Shown: positions 42,298-52,130 of the stretch, piece after piece | Layout: each line of letters begins with the position of its first letter | How positions within the stretch are numbered: position 1 is the first letter of the stretch | From: UBA5072 sp963822145 | GTDB taxonomy: Bacteria > Bacteroidota > Bacteroidia > Bacteroidales > UBA10428 | NCBI GenBank assembly: GCA_963822145.1 | Contig: CAWGGG010000004.1 | Location: 186,001 to 250,000, forward strand | Reading direction: 5' to 3' | Length of the DNA stretch: 64,000 nucleotides | The notes under the pieces: model-generated | Told to the model about the DNA's origin: nothing | The model's input: the letters and a program-made list of their open reading frames with translations, nothing else | The model's database searches: none | Program-made: the position numbers and the translations under genes

Positions 42298-42912
42298 ATG
42301 AATTTCAATTATCCGTCCAAACTGCTTGAAGCCGCGGTAAATGAATTTGCCACCCTGCCGGGGATCGGACAGAAGACAGCCCTCCGGCTGGTGTTGCACT
42401 TGCTCAGACAGGACAGTGCGGCCCTGGAGACCTTTGGAAATACCATTATAAAGCTGGGTACCGAACTGAGATTCTGCCAGGTATGCAGGAATGTCTGCGA
42501 TGAGGAGCTATGCCCCATCTGCTCTGATAACCGGAGGGATCAATCCACTATTTGTGTGGTTGAGAATATCAAGGATGTCATGATCATTGAAAACACGCAG
42601 CAATACCGGGGTGTTTACCATGTGCTGGGCGGCATCATATCGCCCATGGATGGTCTGGGTCCCTCCGACTTGAATGTCAATAGTCTCGAAGACCGTGTTA
42701 AAAAAGGGGGGATCAAGGAAATCATCCTTGCGTTAAGTGCCACCATGGAAGGAGATACCACGAATTTCTACCTATATCGCAGGCTGAACATCTTCAACCC
42801 GGTATTTTCAACCCTGGCCAGAGGTGTTTCGATAGGAGATGAGCTTGAATTTACTGATGAGATTACACTCGGAAGATCGATTGTAAACAGGATTCCCTTT
42901 AATGTTTCTTAA
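42298..42912 (+). CDS. recR: Recombination mediator protein RecR
   Basis: 204 residues, full length. An N-terminal helix-hairpin-helix (LPGIGQKTALRLVLHLL) is followed by the zinc finger CQVCRNVCDEELCPIC, then a Toprim domain (ICVVENIKDVMIIE) and a Walker-B-like C-terminus. RecR acts with RecO/RecF in loading RecA onto gapped DNA. Its end overlaps the convergent ROK-kinase gene by 14 bp. Cytoplasmic. Confidence 0.97.
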   Translation: MNFNYPSKLLEAAVNEFATLPGIGQKTALRLVLHLLRQDSAALETFGNTIIKLGTELRFCQVCRNVCDEELCPICSDNRRDQSTICVVENIKDVMIIENTQQYRGVYHVLGGIISPMDGLGPSDLNVNSLEDRVKKGGIKEIILALSATMEGDTTNFYLYRRLNIFNPVFSTLARGVSIGDELEFTDEITLGRSIVNRIPFNVS

Positions 42913-43654
42913 GGTTTACCTTGGCTGCCAGGGCAGCCCCGATGATTCCTGCTTCATTCAGGAACTTCGCCGGTACCAGTTTGGCTTTCAGGTTGAGCTG
43001 GTCCTTGAACAGGTCGAGCTTTTTGCTGGCCCCCCCACCTATGATGATCATTTCAGGCCAGCACAGGAATTCAATATGGTTAAGGTATTCATTGAGTCGT
43101 TTTCCCCAGGTTGTCCAGTCGAGTTCCTCCCTTTTACGCGTGGCATCGGAGGTATAAACTTCAGCATCCATGCCTTTGAACTCAACATGCCCAAATTCAG
43201 TGTTGGGGTATAACTTACCGTTGATGAAAAGTGAGGAACCAATCCCGGTTCCAATGGTCAGGACCACGATGGCGCCTTTGAAACCTTCACCGGCTCCCAG
43301 TTTCACTTCGGCAAGCCCTGCAGCGTCAGCATCATTGGTTATCCATACCGGCAATTTGGTGGCTTCGTGGAAAAGCTTGCGGGCGTCGGTGTTGATCCAG
43401 CCTTTGTCAATATTGGCGGCTGTTTTTACCACGCAATTTTGCACCACGGCGGGAAAACCAAAACCAATCGCGCCGTCCCATTTAAAATGCTTGACCAGTT
43501 CTTTAACCGCTTTGGCTACCAGTTGGGGTGACGAAGGCTCAGGCGTGGGAATTCTGTGCTTTTCATCAAGCAGTTTTCCGGTTTTGATATCAACCGGCGC
43601 ACCTTTGATTCCTGATCCGCCGATGTCTATTCCCAGGATTTTCTTTGAAGTCAT
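42899..43654 (-). CDS. ppgK: Polyphosphate-glucokinase-type ROK kinase
   Basis: About 251 residues from the ATG at 43654; the upstream TTG adds two residues. The phosphate-1 motif is LGIDIGGSGIKGAPVD, the PPGK signature. Further motifs are NDADAAGLAE, VLTIGTGIGSSLF (phosphate 2) and MIIIGGGASKK. By family it phosphorylates glucose using polyphosphate and/or ATP. It lacks the CxCGxxGCxE zinc motif of classical ROK kinases, as PPGK proteins do. Convergent with recR, overlapping by 14 bp. Confidence 0.85.
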   Translation of the reverse strand: MTSKKILGIDIGGSGIKGAPVDIKTGKLLDEKHRIPTPEPSSPQLVAKAVKELVKHFKWDGAIGFGFPAVVQNCVVKTAANIDKGWINTDARKLFHEATKLPVWITNDADAAGLAEVKLGAGEGFKGAIVVLTIGTGIGSSLFINGKLYPNTEFGHVEFKGMDAEVYTSDATRKREELDWTTWGKRLNEYLNHIEFLCWPEMIIIGGGASKKLDLFKDQLNLKAKLVPAKFLNEAGIIGAALAAKVNLKKH

Positions 43655-43872
43655 ACTCAAGTTTATTTATGCTATCGCAAGATAGAAAAAAAACGACAAT
43701 GTTATTTTAACGGTTCTTCATTTTATTTGTATTTTCAATGGATGGAAAATTTTTATGCTTTGTATGCCAGATATTCCTTTAAAATAAGTATTTTGGTGTA
43801 ATTTAGATTCAGTATTGGAACAATCTCCAATCATCGGACATCAACCATCAGCTATAATTGAACTTTGATCTC

Positions 43873-44967
43873 ATGGAGAAGAGCATTAATGCCTTGTTAA
43901 ACAACAATCTCAGGGTGATCATACCTGATTTTGGTGCCTTCATTATCCGGCAGCAGGAACCCAGGATTGTTGTTTTTAATGAGTTTTTGCGATATAACGA
44001 TGGGTTACTGACCGAATATATCGCCAAGACCGAAGGGATTGAACTGGAAACTGCCTTGCAACGGGTGACGGATTTTACGGCGAACATTACCAAGGTTCTG
44101 GAAAGCGGCAAGCCTTGTAATCTTAAAGGTCTTGGGAAACTGCACCAGGACAGCAGCGGCAAAATATTCTTTGATGCCGAGATTACACATTCTCCTCCGG
44201 AAAAGACAGAACTGGAATCAGCCGAACTTCCCATAATTGAAGCAGAGGACAAACCGCGTGCTAAACCAAGACCAAAACGCCCTCTCAAAACGGGTACAGC
44301 ACCAGTGGAAGAAATCCAGGCACCCCTGGAGGATCACCCGATTCCCGATACACCGGAGATCAATGCTTTTAAGGTTTCTGAGCCAATTGTAGTTCCAGAA
44401 CCTTTGGAACGGCCAGTTCCCCGGACCGTTGTTCCTGAAGAACCTGCAATCAGCGCAGAAAATATTGAAAACCTGGAGGTTCCGACTTCCATACCCATCA
44501 ATTTGATCTTGAAGTGGGTCATCCTGATCCTGTGCGTCAATGCAGTCATTTTTGCCTGGTTCATTTTTGGCGACGACATCAGGGGCATGTTCAGGAAAAA
44601 GGCTGTTCCTGCCGCCATAACGGATTCGGTTTTCGACATGCTGTCGGATTCCGTTCGTGCCGCAGCCACGGATACCAACATAATTTTCCAGGAAGCCCCT
44701 GAACTCACTTCTGTTGAAAGCAGTTTTCCTGTTGAGGCAAGTTTGCGCTATTACATTGTTGCAGGTTGTTTCAGGGATGAAATAAATGCCGATGAACTTG
44801 TCAAATCGCTCAAAGACAAGGGATTCAAAGCTGAAAAATTCGGGAAGATCGGCAATCTCTATGCTGTCAGCTTTGCCTCCTATGATGATAAGGAAATGGC
44901 TGTGAAAGAGCTTAAGCGCATACGTGAGGAGGTACAACCCGAAGCCTGGATGACACGGTTTAAATAA
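43873..44967 (+). CDS. Membrane protein with HU-like N-domain and C-terminal SPOR domain
   Basis: 364 residues from the ATG at 43873 (MEKSINALLNNNLRVIIPDFGAFII). The first about 95 residues match the bacterial HU-CCDC81 domain (DFTANITKVLESGKPCNLKGLGKL). A Pro/Glu-rich linker follows, then one membrane helix (LILKWVILILCVNAVIFAWFIF, about 205-226). The C-terminal SPOR domain (YYIVAGCFRDEINADELVKSL) binds denuded peptidoglycan in relatives. This architecture links the cell-division site to the cytoplasm in Bacteroidota. It ends 28 bp before the GH51 gene. Confidence 0.88.
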   Translation: MEKSINALLNNNLRVIIPDFGAFIIRQQEPRIVVFNEFLRYNDGLLTEYIAKTEGIELETALQRVTDFTANITKVLESGKPCNLKGLGKLHQDSSGKIFFDAEITHSPPEKTELESAELPIIEAEDKPRAKPRPKRPLKTGTAPVEEIQAPLEDHPIPDTPEINAFKVSEPIVVPEPLERPVPRTVVPEEPAISAENIENLEVPTSIPINLILKWVILILCVNAVIFAWFIFGDDIRGMFRKKAVPAAITDSVFDMLSDSVRAAATDTNIIFQEAPELTSVESSFPVEASLRYYIVAGCFRDEINADELVKSLKDKGFKAEKFGKIGNLYAVSFASYDDKEMAVKELKRIREEVQPEAWMTRFK

Positions 44968-44995
44968 GCAATTATTCATCATAAACCTATACATC

Positions 44996-46549
44996 ATGCG
45001 TAAGTCAATCCTTACCGGCATCGTCGTTTTCATAACAGTGTGGCCTGTAGTGGTGAATGCACAGGACTGCCGGATGATCCTGAACACAGATTTGACCACA
45101 GATACCATCAGCCGCCATATCTATGGTAATTTTTCAGAGCACCTGGGACATTGCATATATGGTGGTTTATGGGTCGGAGAGAATTCCACTATTCCCAATA
45201 CCCGGGGTATCCGCAATGATGTCGTCGCTGCCCTGAAGCGGATTAACATTCCTAACCTGCGATGGCCGGGCGGATGTTTTGCTGATGAATACCATTGGAT
45301 GGATGGGATAGGCCCCCGTGAAAACCGGCCAAAAATGATCAACACCCATTGGGGCGGGGTGGTGGAAGATAACAGTTTTGGCACCCATGAATTTCTGGAT
45401 CTGTGCGAGCAACTCGGCACGGAACCTTATATCTGCGGCAATGTCGGGAGCGGTTCAGTTGAGGAAATGTCGAAATGGGTGGAATATATCACCTTTGACG
45501 GACAAAGTCCGATGGCTGAATTGCGCAGGCAAAACGGCCGGGACAAGCCCTGGAAGGTCAGGTTCTGGGGTGTCGGAAATGAGAACTGGGGTTGCGGAGG
45601 CAACATGACGGCAGCGTTTTACGCCGACCAGTATAAACGTTATGCGACCTATGCCAGGAACTATGGAAACAATCGGTTATTCAAAATTGCCGGAGGGCCC
45701 AATACCGATGATTATCACTGGATGGAAACCCTGATGAAAAATATCCCGGCGTACATGATGAGCGGGATCTCCCTGCACTATTATACTGTTCCGGGAACCT
45801 GGGATAAGAAGGGCTCTGCCACCCAATTCACCGAGAAGGAGTATTTCTCCACGATACAAAAAACATTATATATGGAAGAACTGGTTACCCGGCATGCCTC
45901 TATTATGGACCAGTATGACCCCCTGAAGAAATTGGGATTGATTGTGGATGAATGGGGCGCCTGGTATGATGTTGAACCGGGTACAAATCCGGGATTCCTC
46001 TTTCAGCAAAGCACACTACGGGATGCCCTGGTAGCCGGGATTAACCTGAATATTTTCAACAACCATGCTGACAGGGTCCAGGGCGCCAATATAGCCCAGA
46101 TGGTAAATGTACTTCAATCCATTATTCTTACCGATGGGGAGAGAATGATCCTTACGCCTACATATTATGTCTTTGAGATGTACAAGGTGCATCAGCAGGC
46201 AGCTCTGATTCCGGTTAACTTCCAGTCTCCTGAATACAGCCTGGAGGGGAAATCAATACCGGCAGTGACCATCTCGGCATCGAGAGATAAAACCGGGCTC
46301 GTCCATGTCACCCTGACGAATGCTGATCCGCACCACGAGATTGAGCTGAGCATTGAACTGCGTGGTTCACAGCCCGGTAATATTATCGGGATGGTATTGA
46401 CTTCCACAGAATTGTCAGCCCACAATACCTTTGATAATCCCGAAACAATTAAAATACTCCCGTTTAAGGGAGCCAGGATCAACCAGAGCACGCTTTCAGT
46501 GAAGCTGCCGGCTGTTTCGGTAGTCATGCTTGAACTGAAATCACTTTAA
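44996..46549 (+). CDS. GH51 alpha-L-arabinofuranosidase
   Basis: 517 residues with signal peptide (MRKSILTGIVVFITVWPVVVNAQ). The GH51 signature is clear: HIYGNFSEHLGHCIYGGLWVG and LRWPGGCFADEYHW. The acid/base Glu is in WGVGNENWG (about residue 196), and the nucleophile is in VDEWGAWYDV (about 319). It removes arabinofuranosyl side chains from arabinan, arabinoxylan or arabinogalactan. Because it has a signal peptide it acts in the periplasm or outside. It begins a same-strand run with the GH109-like and GH2 genes (gaps of 22 and 19 bp). Confidence 0.95.
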   Translation: MRKSILTGIVVFITVWPVVVNAQDCRMILNTDLTTDTISRHIYGNFSEHLGHCIYGGLWVGENSTIPNTRGIRNDVVAALKRINIPNLRWPGGCFADEYHWMDGIGPRENRPKMINTHWGGVVEDNSFGTHEFLDLCEQLGTEPYICGNVGSGSVEEMSKWVEYITFDGQSPMAELRRQNGRDKPWKVRFWGVGNENWGCGGNMTAAFYADQYKRYATYARNYGNNRLFKIAGGPNTDDYHWMETLMKNIPAYMMSGISLHYYTVPGTWDKKGSATQFTEKEYFSTIQKTLYMEELVTRHASIMDQYDPLKKLGLIVDEWGAWYDVEPGTNPGFLFQQSTLRDALVAGINLNIFNNHADRVQGANIAQMVNVLQSIILTDGERMILTPTYYVFEMYKVHQQAALIPVNFQSPEYSLEGKSIPAVTISASRDKTGLVHVTLTNADPHHEIELSIELRGSQPGNIIGMVLTSTELSAHNTFDNPETIKILPFKGARINQSTLSVKLPAVSVVMLELKSL

Positions 46550-46571
46550 CCTCATTATAACTTTACCAGCT

Positions 46572-48014
46572 ATGCATAACAACCGCAGGGAATTCATTAA
46601 AAAAACCGCTCTTACCGGTGCAGGCCTTATGGGATTGCAGTTAACCGGCAGAAATCTTTTCGCACAATCTGAACCACGGGAAACCAAGGCGTCGGAACCG
46701 GAAGGCCCGGTGAAAGCTGGATTCATAGGCGTTGGCAGCCGGGGCCGGAGCCATCTTAACGATACTATCGCCTTGAAGAGTATTGACATCGTTGCCATAT
46801 GTGACATTCAGCAATCTTCACTGGATGCTGCCATCAAACTGATCACCTCAAAAGGACGGAAAGAACCGAAAATTTATACGGGAAGTGAACACGCATTTGA
46901 AGAAATGCTCCGGAATGAGCCTTTGGAGGCTGTAATCATTGCCACTCCATGGGAATGGCATGTACCCATGTCGGTTGCTTCCATGAAGGCCGGGATTCCT
47001 TATACCGCAGTTGAAGTTTCGGCTGCCAATTCCCTTGAGGAGTGCTGGGACCTGGTGAACGTGCAGGAGGAAACCGGAAAGGAACTGATGATCCTGGAAA
47101 ATGTTTGTTACCGGCGCGATGTAATGGCAGTGCTCAATATGGTGCGCACCGGACTTTTCGGAGAGCTCATACACTGTCGTTGCGGTTATGAGCACGACCT
47201 GCGCTCGGTTAAATTCAACGATGGCGTTCATTACGACTATATCCAGGGTGGTCCCATGAAGATGGGAAAGGAAGCTTATTCCGAAGCACAATGGAGAGGC
47301 CTTCATGCCATCAGGCGAAATGGTGATCTTTACCCCACACACGGCATTGGTCCTGTTGCCAACTACCTCGATATCAACCGGGGAAATCGCTTCCTCACCC
47401 TTGCCGCCATGGCCAGCAAATCAAGAGGCTTGCACAGGTATATTATTGACAATGGAGGGCCTCAGCATCCTTACGCTGACATCAATTTTAACCTGGGCGA
47501 TGTTGTTACCTCAATGATCAAGTGCGCCAACGGTGAAACCATTATTGTTACCCACGATACCAGTCTGCCCAGGCCGTATTCCCTCGGATTCAGGGTTGAA
47601 GGAACCAGTGGCCTTTGGTACAACGACGGGGATACGATTTACGTAGAAGGGAAAGCAAAAACACCCCATGAATGGGATCGTTCTGAGGAATGGACTGCCC
47701 GTTACGATCATAAATATTGGCGTGAGCATGGCCAGGAGGCCGAAGGTGCCGGTCACGGTGGTATGGATTACATCATGCTGCAGGATTTTTATAATGCCGT
47801 GAGAAAAAAAATAGCTGTTCCCCTCGATGCCTATGATGCAGCAGCCTGGAGTGCCGTTTCTGCCCTGTCTGAAATGTCGGTTGCCCGAGGCGGAGCATTG
47901 GTAGACTTCCCTGATTTTACACGGGGCAAATGGATCAAACGTAAACCTGCATTTGCACTGGATGAAAAATACCCCATGGATCCTCAAAGAGCCCTGATAA
48001 ACAGTGTATTCTGA
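46572..48014 (+). CDS. Gfo/Idh/MocA oxidoreductase, GH109-like (alpha-N-acetylgalactosaminidase type)
   Basis: 480 residues. The N-terminus NNRREFIKKTALTGAGLMGLQL is a Tat-type signal. The Rossmann motif is GFIGVGSRGRSHL. GH109-like features are TPWEWHVPMSVASMKAGIPYTAVEV and RFLTLAAMASKSRGLHRYI. GH109 enzymes use NAD+ in a redox-assisted cleavage of GalNAc from glycans. A plain sugar dehydrogenase remains possible because many close homologues are untested. It sits between GH51 and GH2 genes on one likely operon. Confidence 0.88.
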   Translation: MHNNRREFIKKTALTGAGLMGLQLTGRNLFAQSEPRETKASEPEGPVKAGFIGVGSRGRSHLNDTIALKSIDIVAICDIQQSSLDAAIKLITSKGRKEPKIYTGSEHAFEEMLRNEPLEAVIIATPWEWHVPMSVASMKAGIPYTAVEVSAANSLEECWDLVNVQEETGKELMILENVCYRRDVMAVLNMVRTGLFGELIHCRCGYEHDLRSVKFNDGVHYDYIQGGPMKMGKEAYSEAQWRGLHAIRRNGDLYPTHGIGPVANYLDINRGNRFLTLAAMASKSRGLHRYIIDNGGPQHPYADINFNLGDVVTSMIKCANGETIIVTHDTSLPRPYSLGFRVEGTSGLWYNDGDTIYVEGKAKTPHEWDRSEEWTARYDHKYWREHGQEAEGAGHGGMDYIMLQDFYNAVRKKIAVPLDAYDAAAWSAVSALSEMSVARGGALVDFPDFTRGKWIKRKPAFALDEKYPMDPQRALINSVF

Positions 48015-48033
48015 TTAATTACCTTCTTATGTC

Positions 48034-50469
48034 ATGAAAATCCTGGGATTTTTGCTGGTGATGGTATTATGGTCCATGACCAGCATCGTGGCACAGCCTT
48101 CTTCAGGCAAAACAGTGCTGTTTGACGATAACTGGAAATTTCATCGTGGCGGTGCCCAGCGCGCCGAGCAACCGGAGTTTATTGATGCCGACTGGCGCAT
48201 GGTTGATTTGCCTCACGATTGGAGCATTGAGGATCTGCCTGCCGGGCAGCCAGGCCTGCCGGGAACACCGTCTCCCTTCAGCCGCGATGCAGTCAGCCAG
48301 GTAAGCGGCGGGTTCACGGTGGGGGGCACCGCCTGGTACAGGAAGTCCTTCTTCATAGCCGACAGTCTCAGGGGCAAATGCATTTCCGTGAGGTTTGACG
48401 GCGTTTATATGAATGCAGCATGCTGGTTGAATGGTCAGTACCTGGGTGATCATCCCTATGGCTATACTTCTTTTTACTATGACATCTCCAACCTGATCCG
48501 TTATGGGGAAAACAATGTTCTGGCGGTTAAGGTGAGAAACGAGGGTGAAAACAGCCGTTGGTATTCCGGTTCAGGTATATACCGGCATGTATGGCTGATT
48601 GTGGATGATCCCGTTCATATCCCTGTCTGGGGCATCAGGATATCCACTCCCGAGATTTCGGAACATGCGGCCAGGGTTACGGTGAGAACCCGTATTATGA
48701 ACAATGACAGCATAAAAGCCGAGGTGAAACTGATTACCAGGTTCATGAACCGGATCGGCGGGGCCTGCGGACAGGCAGAATCAGCAAAAATTCTTGAGCC
48801 TGGCGAAGGATATGAATGCTCCCAAACAGTTGACCTTGAAGATCCTGAACGCTGGTCGCCGGAAGATCCTGTTTTATATACAGCACGGAGTGAATTATTC
48901 TGCAACGGCAGGTTGTGTGATGCTGAAGAGACGAACTTCGGGATCCGCAGTTTATCATTCAGCGCCATGCAGGGATTTCAGCTGAACGGAAAACCGGTGA
49001 AGCTTAAAGGGGCGTGTATCCATCATGATAACGGACCACTCGGGGCGAGGGCCTATGACCGGGCTGAGGAACGAAAGGTGGAGCTGCTTAAGGCAAGTGG
49101 TTTTAATGCCATCAGGTGCTCGCACAACCCCCCGTCGCCAGCTTTGCTAGATGCCTGCGACAGATTGGGCATGCTGGTCATCGACGAGGCATTTGATATG
49201 TGGATGGATCCGAAAAACCCGGATGATTACCACTTGTTTTTCAGGGATTGGTGGCAAAAAGATATCGAAAGCATGGTGCTGCGCGATTATAACCATCCTT
49301 CCATCATCCTGTGGAGTATCGGCAATGAAATACCCAACCGTCATACACCGGAGGTTGTGGAAGTAGCCCGTCAGCTGCGCAGTTATATTCAGACCCTTGA
49401 TCCTGCAAGGGAGGTAACCGCTGCTGTAAACGATCTGAAGCCGGATAAGGATCCGTTTTTTGCTGTGTTGGATGTTGCAGGCTACAATTATGCAGCAGGT
49501 GGCGATCATCTCAGGAAGGGCATCTATGAGGAAGATCATGTCAGGGTTCCGGAACGCGTTATGCTGGGAACGGAATCCTATCCCCTGGAAGCTTTTCGGA
49601 GTTGGATGGATGTTGTGGATCATACTTGGGTAATCGGCGATTTTGTATGGACGGGATTTGACTATATGGGTGAGGCCAGCATCGGCTGGCGCGGTTACTG
49701 GCAGGAACAAAATTTCTTTCCCTGGAACCTGGCCTTTTGCGGAGATATTGATATTTGTGGTTGGAAACGGCCGCAATCATATTATCGCGATGCCCTTTGG
49801 AAAGAGGACCAGTTGTCGCTCTTCGTGACACCCCCTGCACCTTCTTTTGACACCAATCCCAACCGGCAGTCATGGTCAAAATGGCACTGGTTTGATGCTG
49901 TGGCTGATTGGAGCTGGGAGGGTTATGAAAACAGACCTCTTGAGGTTTCAGTTTATTCCTCCTGTGAGAAAGTGGAATTGTACCTGAACGGGAAATCCCT
50001 TGGGGTGAAAGATGTAAACCGCAAAAGCCGCTTCATGGCCACCTGGGAGGTGCCCTACAAGCCGGGTGAGTTGAAGGCGGTGGGATACCAGGGAACTACA
50101 ATCAGAGCTGCCATGGTGTTGCAAACCGCCCGGCAGCCGGTTCGCCTGCAGCTGAAAGCCGATCGGCCGCAAATTCTGGCAACCGGCCAGGATTTATCCT
50201 ATATAACTGTTGAACTCGTTGACGAAGCGGGTATCCGGAATCCAAAAGCTGAAAACCTTGTAAAATTTGAAATTGAAGGCCCTGCTGCCATTATTGGGGT
50301 GGGGAATGCCAATCCCGTCAGTCTCGAAAGCTCTTCCCTTCCGCAACGGAAAGCATGGCAGGGCAGGTGCCTGGTTGTGGTAAAAGCCGGCAAAGAACCA
50401 GGGAAGATTGTTCTTAGAGCTAAGGCGGATGGTCTTCAGATGGGGGTGGCGGAGATTGAGGTCAGGTAG
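48034..50469 (+). CDS. GH2-family beta-galactosidase-like glycosidase
   Basis: 811 residues with signal peptide (MKILGFLLVMVLWSMTSIVAQ). Sugar-binding, Ig-like and TIM-barrel domains follow: FDDNWKFHRGG, DLPHDWSIE, RCSHNPPSPALLDACDRLGMLVIDEAFDMW. The acid/base Glu is in WSIGNEIPNRH (about 432) and the nucleophile is in GTESYP (about 514). A DUF4982-type domain and a C-terminal Ig-like domain are present. Substrate could be beta-galactoside or other hexopyranoside. Periplasmic. The octamer array starts 30 bp after its stop. Confidence 0.94.
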   Translation: MKILGFLLVMVLWSMTSIVAQPSSGKTVLFDDNWKFHRGGAQRAEQPEFIDADWRMVDLPHDWSIEDLPAGQPGLPGTPSPFSRDAVSQVSGGFTVGGTAWYRKSFFIADSLRGKCISVRFDGVYMNAACWLNGQYLGDHPYGYTSFYYDISNLIRYGENNVLAVKVRNEGENSRWYSGSGIYRHVWLIVDDPVHIPVWGIRISTPEISEHAARVTVRTRIMNNDSIKAEVKLITRFMNRIGGACGQAESAKILEPGEGYECSQTVDLEDPERWSPEDPVLYTARSELFCNGRLCDAEETNFGIRSLSFSAMQGFQLNGKPVKLKGACIHHDNGPLGARAYDRAEERKVELLKASGFNAIRCSHNPPSPALLDACDRLGMLVIDEAFDMWMDPKNPDDYHLFFRDWWQKDIESMVLRDYNHPSIILWSIGNEIPNRHTPEVVEVARQLRSYIQTLDPAREVTAAVNDLKPDKDPFFAVLDVAGYNYAAGGDHLRKGIYEEDHVRVPERVMLGTESYPLEAFRSWMDVVDHTWVIGDFVWTGFDYMGEASIGWRGYWQEQNFFPWNLAFCGDIDICGWKRPQSYYRDALWKEDQLSLFVTPPAPSFDTNPNRQSWSKWHWFDAVADWSWEGYENRPLEVSVYSSCEKVELYLNGKSLGVKDVNRKSRFMATWEVPYKPGELKAVGYQGTTIRAAMVLQTARQPVRLQLKADRPQILATGQDLSYITVELVDEAGIRNPKAENLVKFEIEGPAAIIGVGNANPVSLESSSLPQRKAWQGRCLVVVKAGKEPGKIVLRAKADGLQMGVAEIEVR

Positions 50470-50499
50470 AAAAGTGGAACGGTGGAACAGTGGAACAAT

Positions 50500-50577
50500 A
50501 ACTGCACGACTGCACGACTGCACGACTGCACGACTGCAAGACTGCATGACTGCACGACTGCACGACTGCATAACTGT
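50500..50577. repeat. Octamer array (CGACTGCA units) at hisS 3' end
   Basis: About eight CGACTGCA-type units, with variants AAGACTGCA and TGACTGCA, end at the hisS stop codon (50578). The opposite flank of hisS carries complementary TGCAGTTA-type units. Confidence 0.85.
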
Positions 50578-51948
50578 CTACCTGTTGCCCAGCCATTCTA
50601 CCAGTCGCTCCGGCGCAACTTTCTCCTGTTCACCCGTGACCATGTTCTTCACGGTCATCTGGCCTTCCCGGATCTCATCCTCTCCGGCAAGGATCACATA
50701 GGGTATGCGTTTGGCATCGGCATAGGCCAACTGCTTTTTAAGCTTGACAGTATCGGGGTATAATTCTGCCGGTATTCCGGCAGTATGCAGTTTTTTAACC
50801 AGAACCAGGCAATACAGGGCTTCCTGTTCGCCGAAGTTGGCAAAGAGGATTTTTGAAGAGGAGGTAGTATCATCGGGGAAGATCGACAGCTGGTCCATGA
50901 CATCATAAATCCGGTCGGCCCCAAAGGAGATGCCGACACCCGAGATATCCCTGAGCCCGAAAATACCGGTAAGATCATCATAGCGTCCGCCCCCGCATAT
51001 GCTGCCCATTTCAATATCAGGAGCCTTCACTTCGATTATGGTTCCCGTATAATAATTCAGGCCCCTGGCCAGGGAAAAATCAATTTCAATACCAGCTTGA
51101 GGCTGCAGGGCATCCAGGTAGTGCAAAAGCTGTTGGGCTTCTTCAATGCCTTTGGTCCCGGCAGAACTGTCCTTCAGTATCTTTTTCAGTTTCCCGAGCT
51201 TCTCCTGGTTGTTTCCTGTTATAGCAAACAAGGGTTCAAGTTTATAAATGCTTTGAACACTTAACCCTTTCATCTGGAGTTCCTGTTCCACAGCTTCCTT
51301 TCCGGCCTTATCGAGTTTGTCAATGGCAATGGTAATATCGGTAATTTTATCAGGTTCACCAATATAATCGGCTATTCCGGCCAGGATCTTGCGGTTATTC
51401 AGTTTAATCACCACACGGATCCCCAGCTGCCTGAACACTTCGTCGATGATCTGTATAAGGTCAGCTTCACTGAGCAGGGAGGGGCTGCCTACAACATCGG
51501 CATCGCACTGATAGAATTCCCGGTAGCGCCCTTTCTGGGGCCGGTCGGCACGCCAGACAGGCTGGATCTGATAGCGTTTGAAGGGAAATTCAATTTCATG
51601 CCGGTGCTGCACAACAAACCGGGCAAAAGGTACGGTCAGGTCATAACGAAGTCCTTTTTCGCATATCCTTAGTGCGAGGGCCTGCCGGCTTTCAAACTGC
51701 AACCCGACTTCATCCATGCCGGCAAGAAAATCACCGGAGTTCAGGATTTTGAACAACAGCTTATCCCCTTCATCCCCATATTTGCCCAGCAATGTATCCA
51801 GGTTTTCCATCGCGGGCGTTTCAATCTGGGAATAGCCATGCTTCTGGAATACCGCTTTGATCACTTCAAAAATATAATTCCGTCTTGCCATCTCCATAGG
51901 CCCAAAATCACGGGTGCCTTTCGGGATGCTTGGTTTTGAACTGTTCAT
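50578..51948 (-). CDS. hisS: Histidyl-tRNA synthetase
   Basis: About 456 residues from the ATG at 51948 (MNSSKPSIPKGTRDFGP). Class II motifs are visible: motif 1 near QIETPAMENLDTLLGKYG, motif 2 near YDLTVPFARFVVQH and RYQIQPVWRADRPQKGRYREFYQCDADVVG, the His-A signature in the LARGLNYYTGTIIEV region and motif 3 (GISFGADRIYDV). A C-terminal anticodon-binding domain ends VEWLGNR. The standard single-copy essential enzyme. It is flanked by octamer arrays. Confidence 0.98.
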   Translation of the reverse strand: MNSSKPSIPKGTRDFGPMEMARRNYIFEVIKAVFQKHGYSQIETPAMENLDTLLGKYGDEGDKLLFKILNSGDFLAGMDEVGLQFESRQALALRICEKGLRYDLTVPFARFVVQHRHEIEFPFKRYQIQPVWRADRPQKGRYREFYQCDADVVGSPSLLSEADLIQIIDEVFRQLGIRVVIKLNNRKILAGIADYIGEPDKITDITIAIDKLDKAGKEAVEQELQMKGLSVQSIYKLEPLFAITGNNQEKLGKLKKILKDSSAGTKGIEEAQQLLHYLDALQPQAGIEIDFSLARGLNYYTGTIIEVKAPDIEMGSICGGGRYDDLTGIFGLRDISGVGISFGADRIYDVMDQLSIFPDDTTSSSKILFANFGEQEALYCLVLVKKLHTAGIPAELYPDTVKLKKQLAYADAKRIPYVILAGEDEIREGQMTVKNMVTGEQEKVAPERLVEWLGNR

Positions 51949-51992
51949 GTATAGGGCCAATTTTGATACAAAAGTATAATTTTAAAAGGAAG

Positions 51993-52130
51993 TTATGCAG
52001 TTATGCAGTTGTGCAGTTGTGCAGTTATGCAGTTATGCAGTTATGCAGTTATGAAGTCTTCGAAGTCGTGAAGCTTTAAATAATGAATTAACTGCATAAC
52101 TGCCTGACTGCAAACTGCAAGACTGCAAAA
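51993..52130. repeat. TGCAGTTA-type octamer array, inverted halves, between hisS and the WbuC gene
   Basis: TGCAGTTA/TGCAGTTG units run from about 51993 to 52050. After a spacer, inverted AACTGCATAACTGC-type units follow from about 52089 to the stop of the WbuC-like gene at 52131. The two halves can pair as a hairpin. Confidence 0.8.

Noticed and set aside
44218..45108. 296-residue minus-strand frame
   Set aside because: Runs opposite to the HU/SPOR gene and the start of the GH51 gene; composition is that of a reverse frame.
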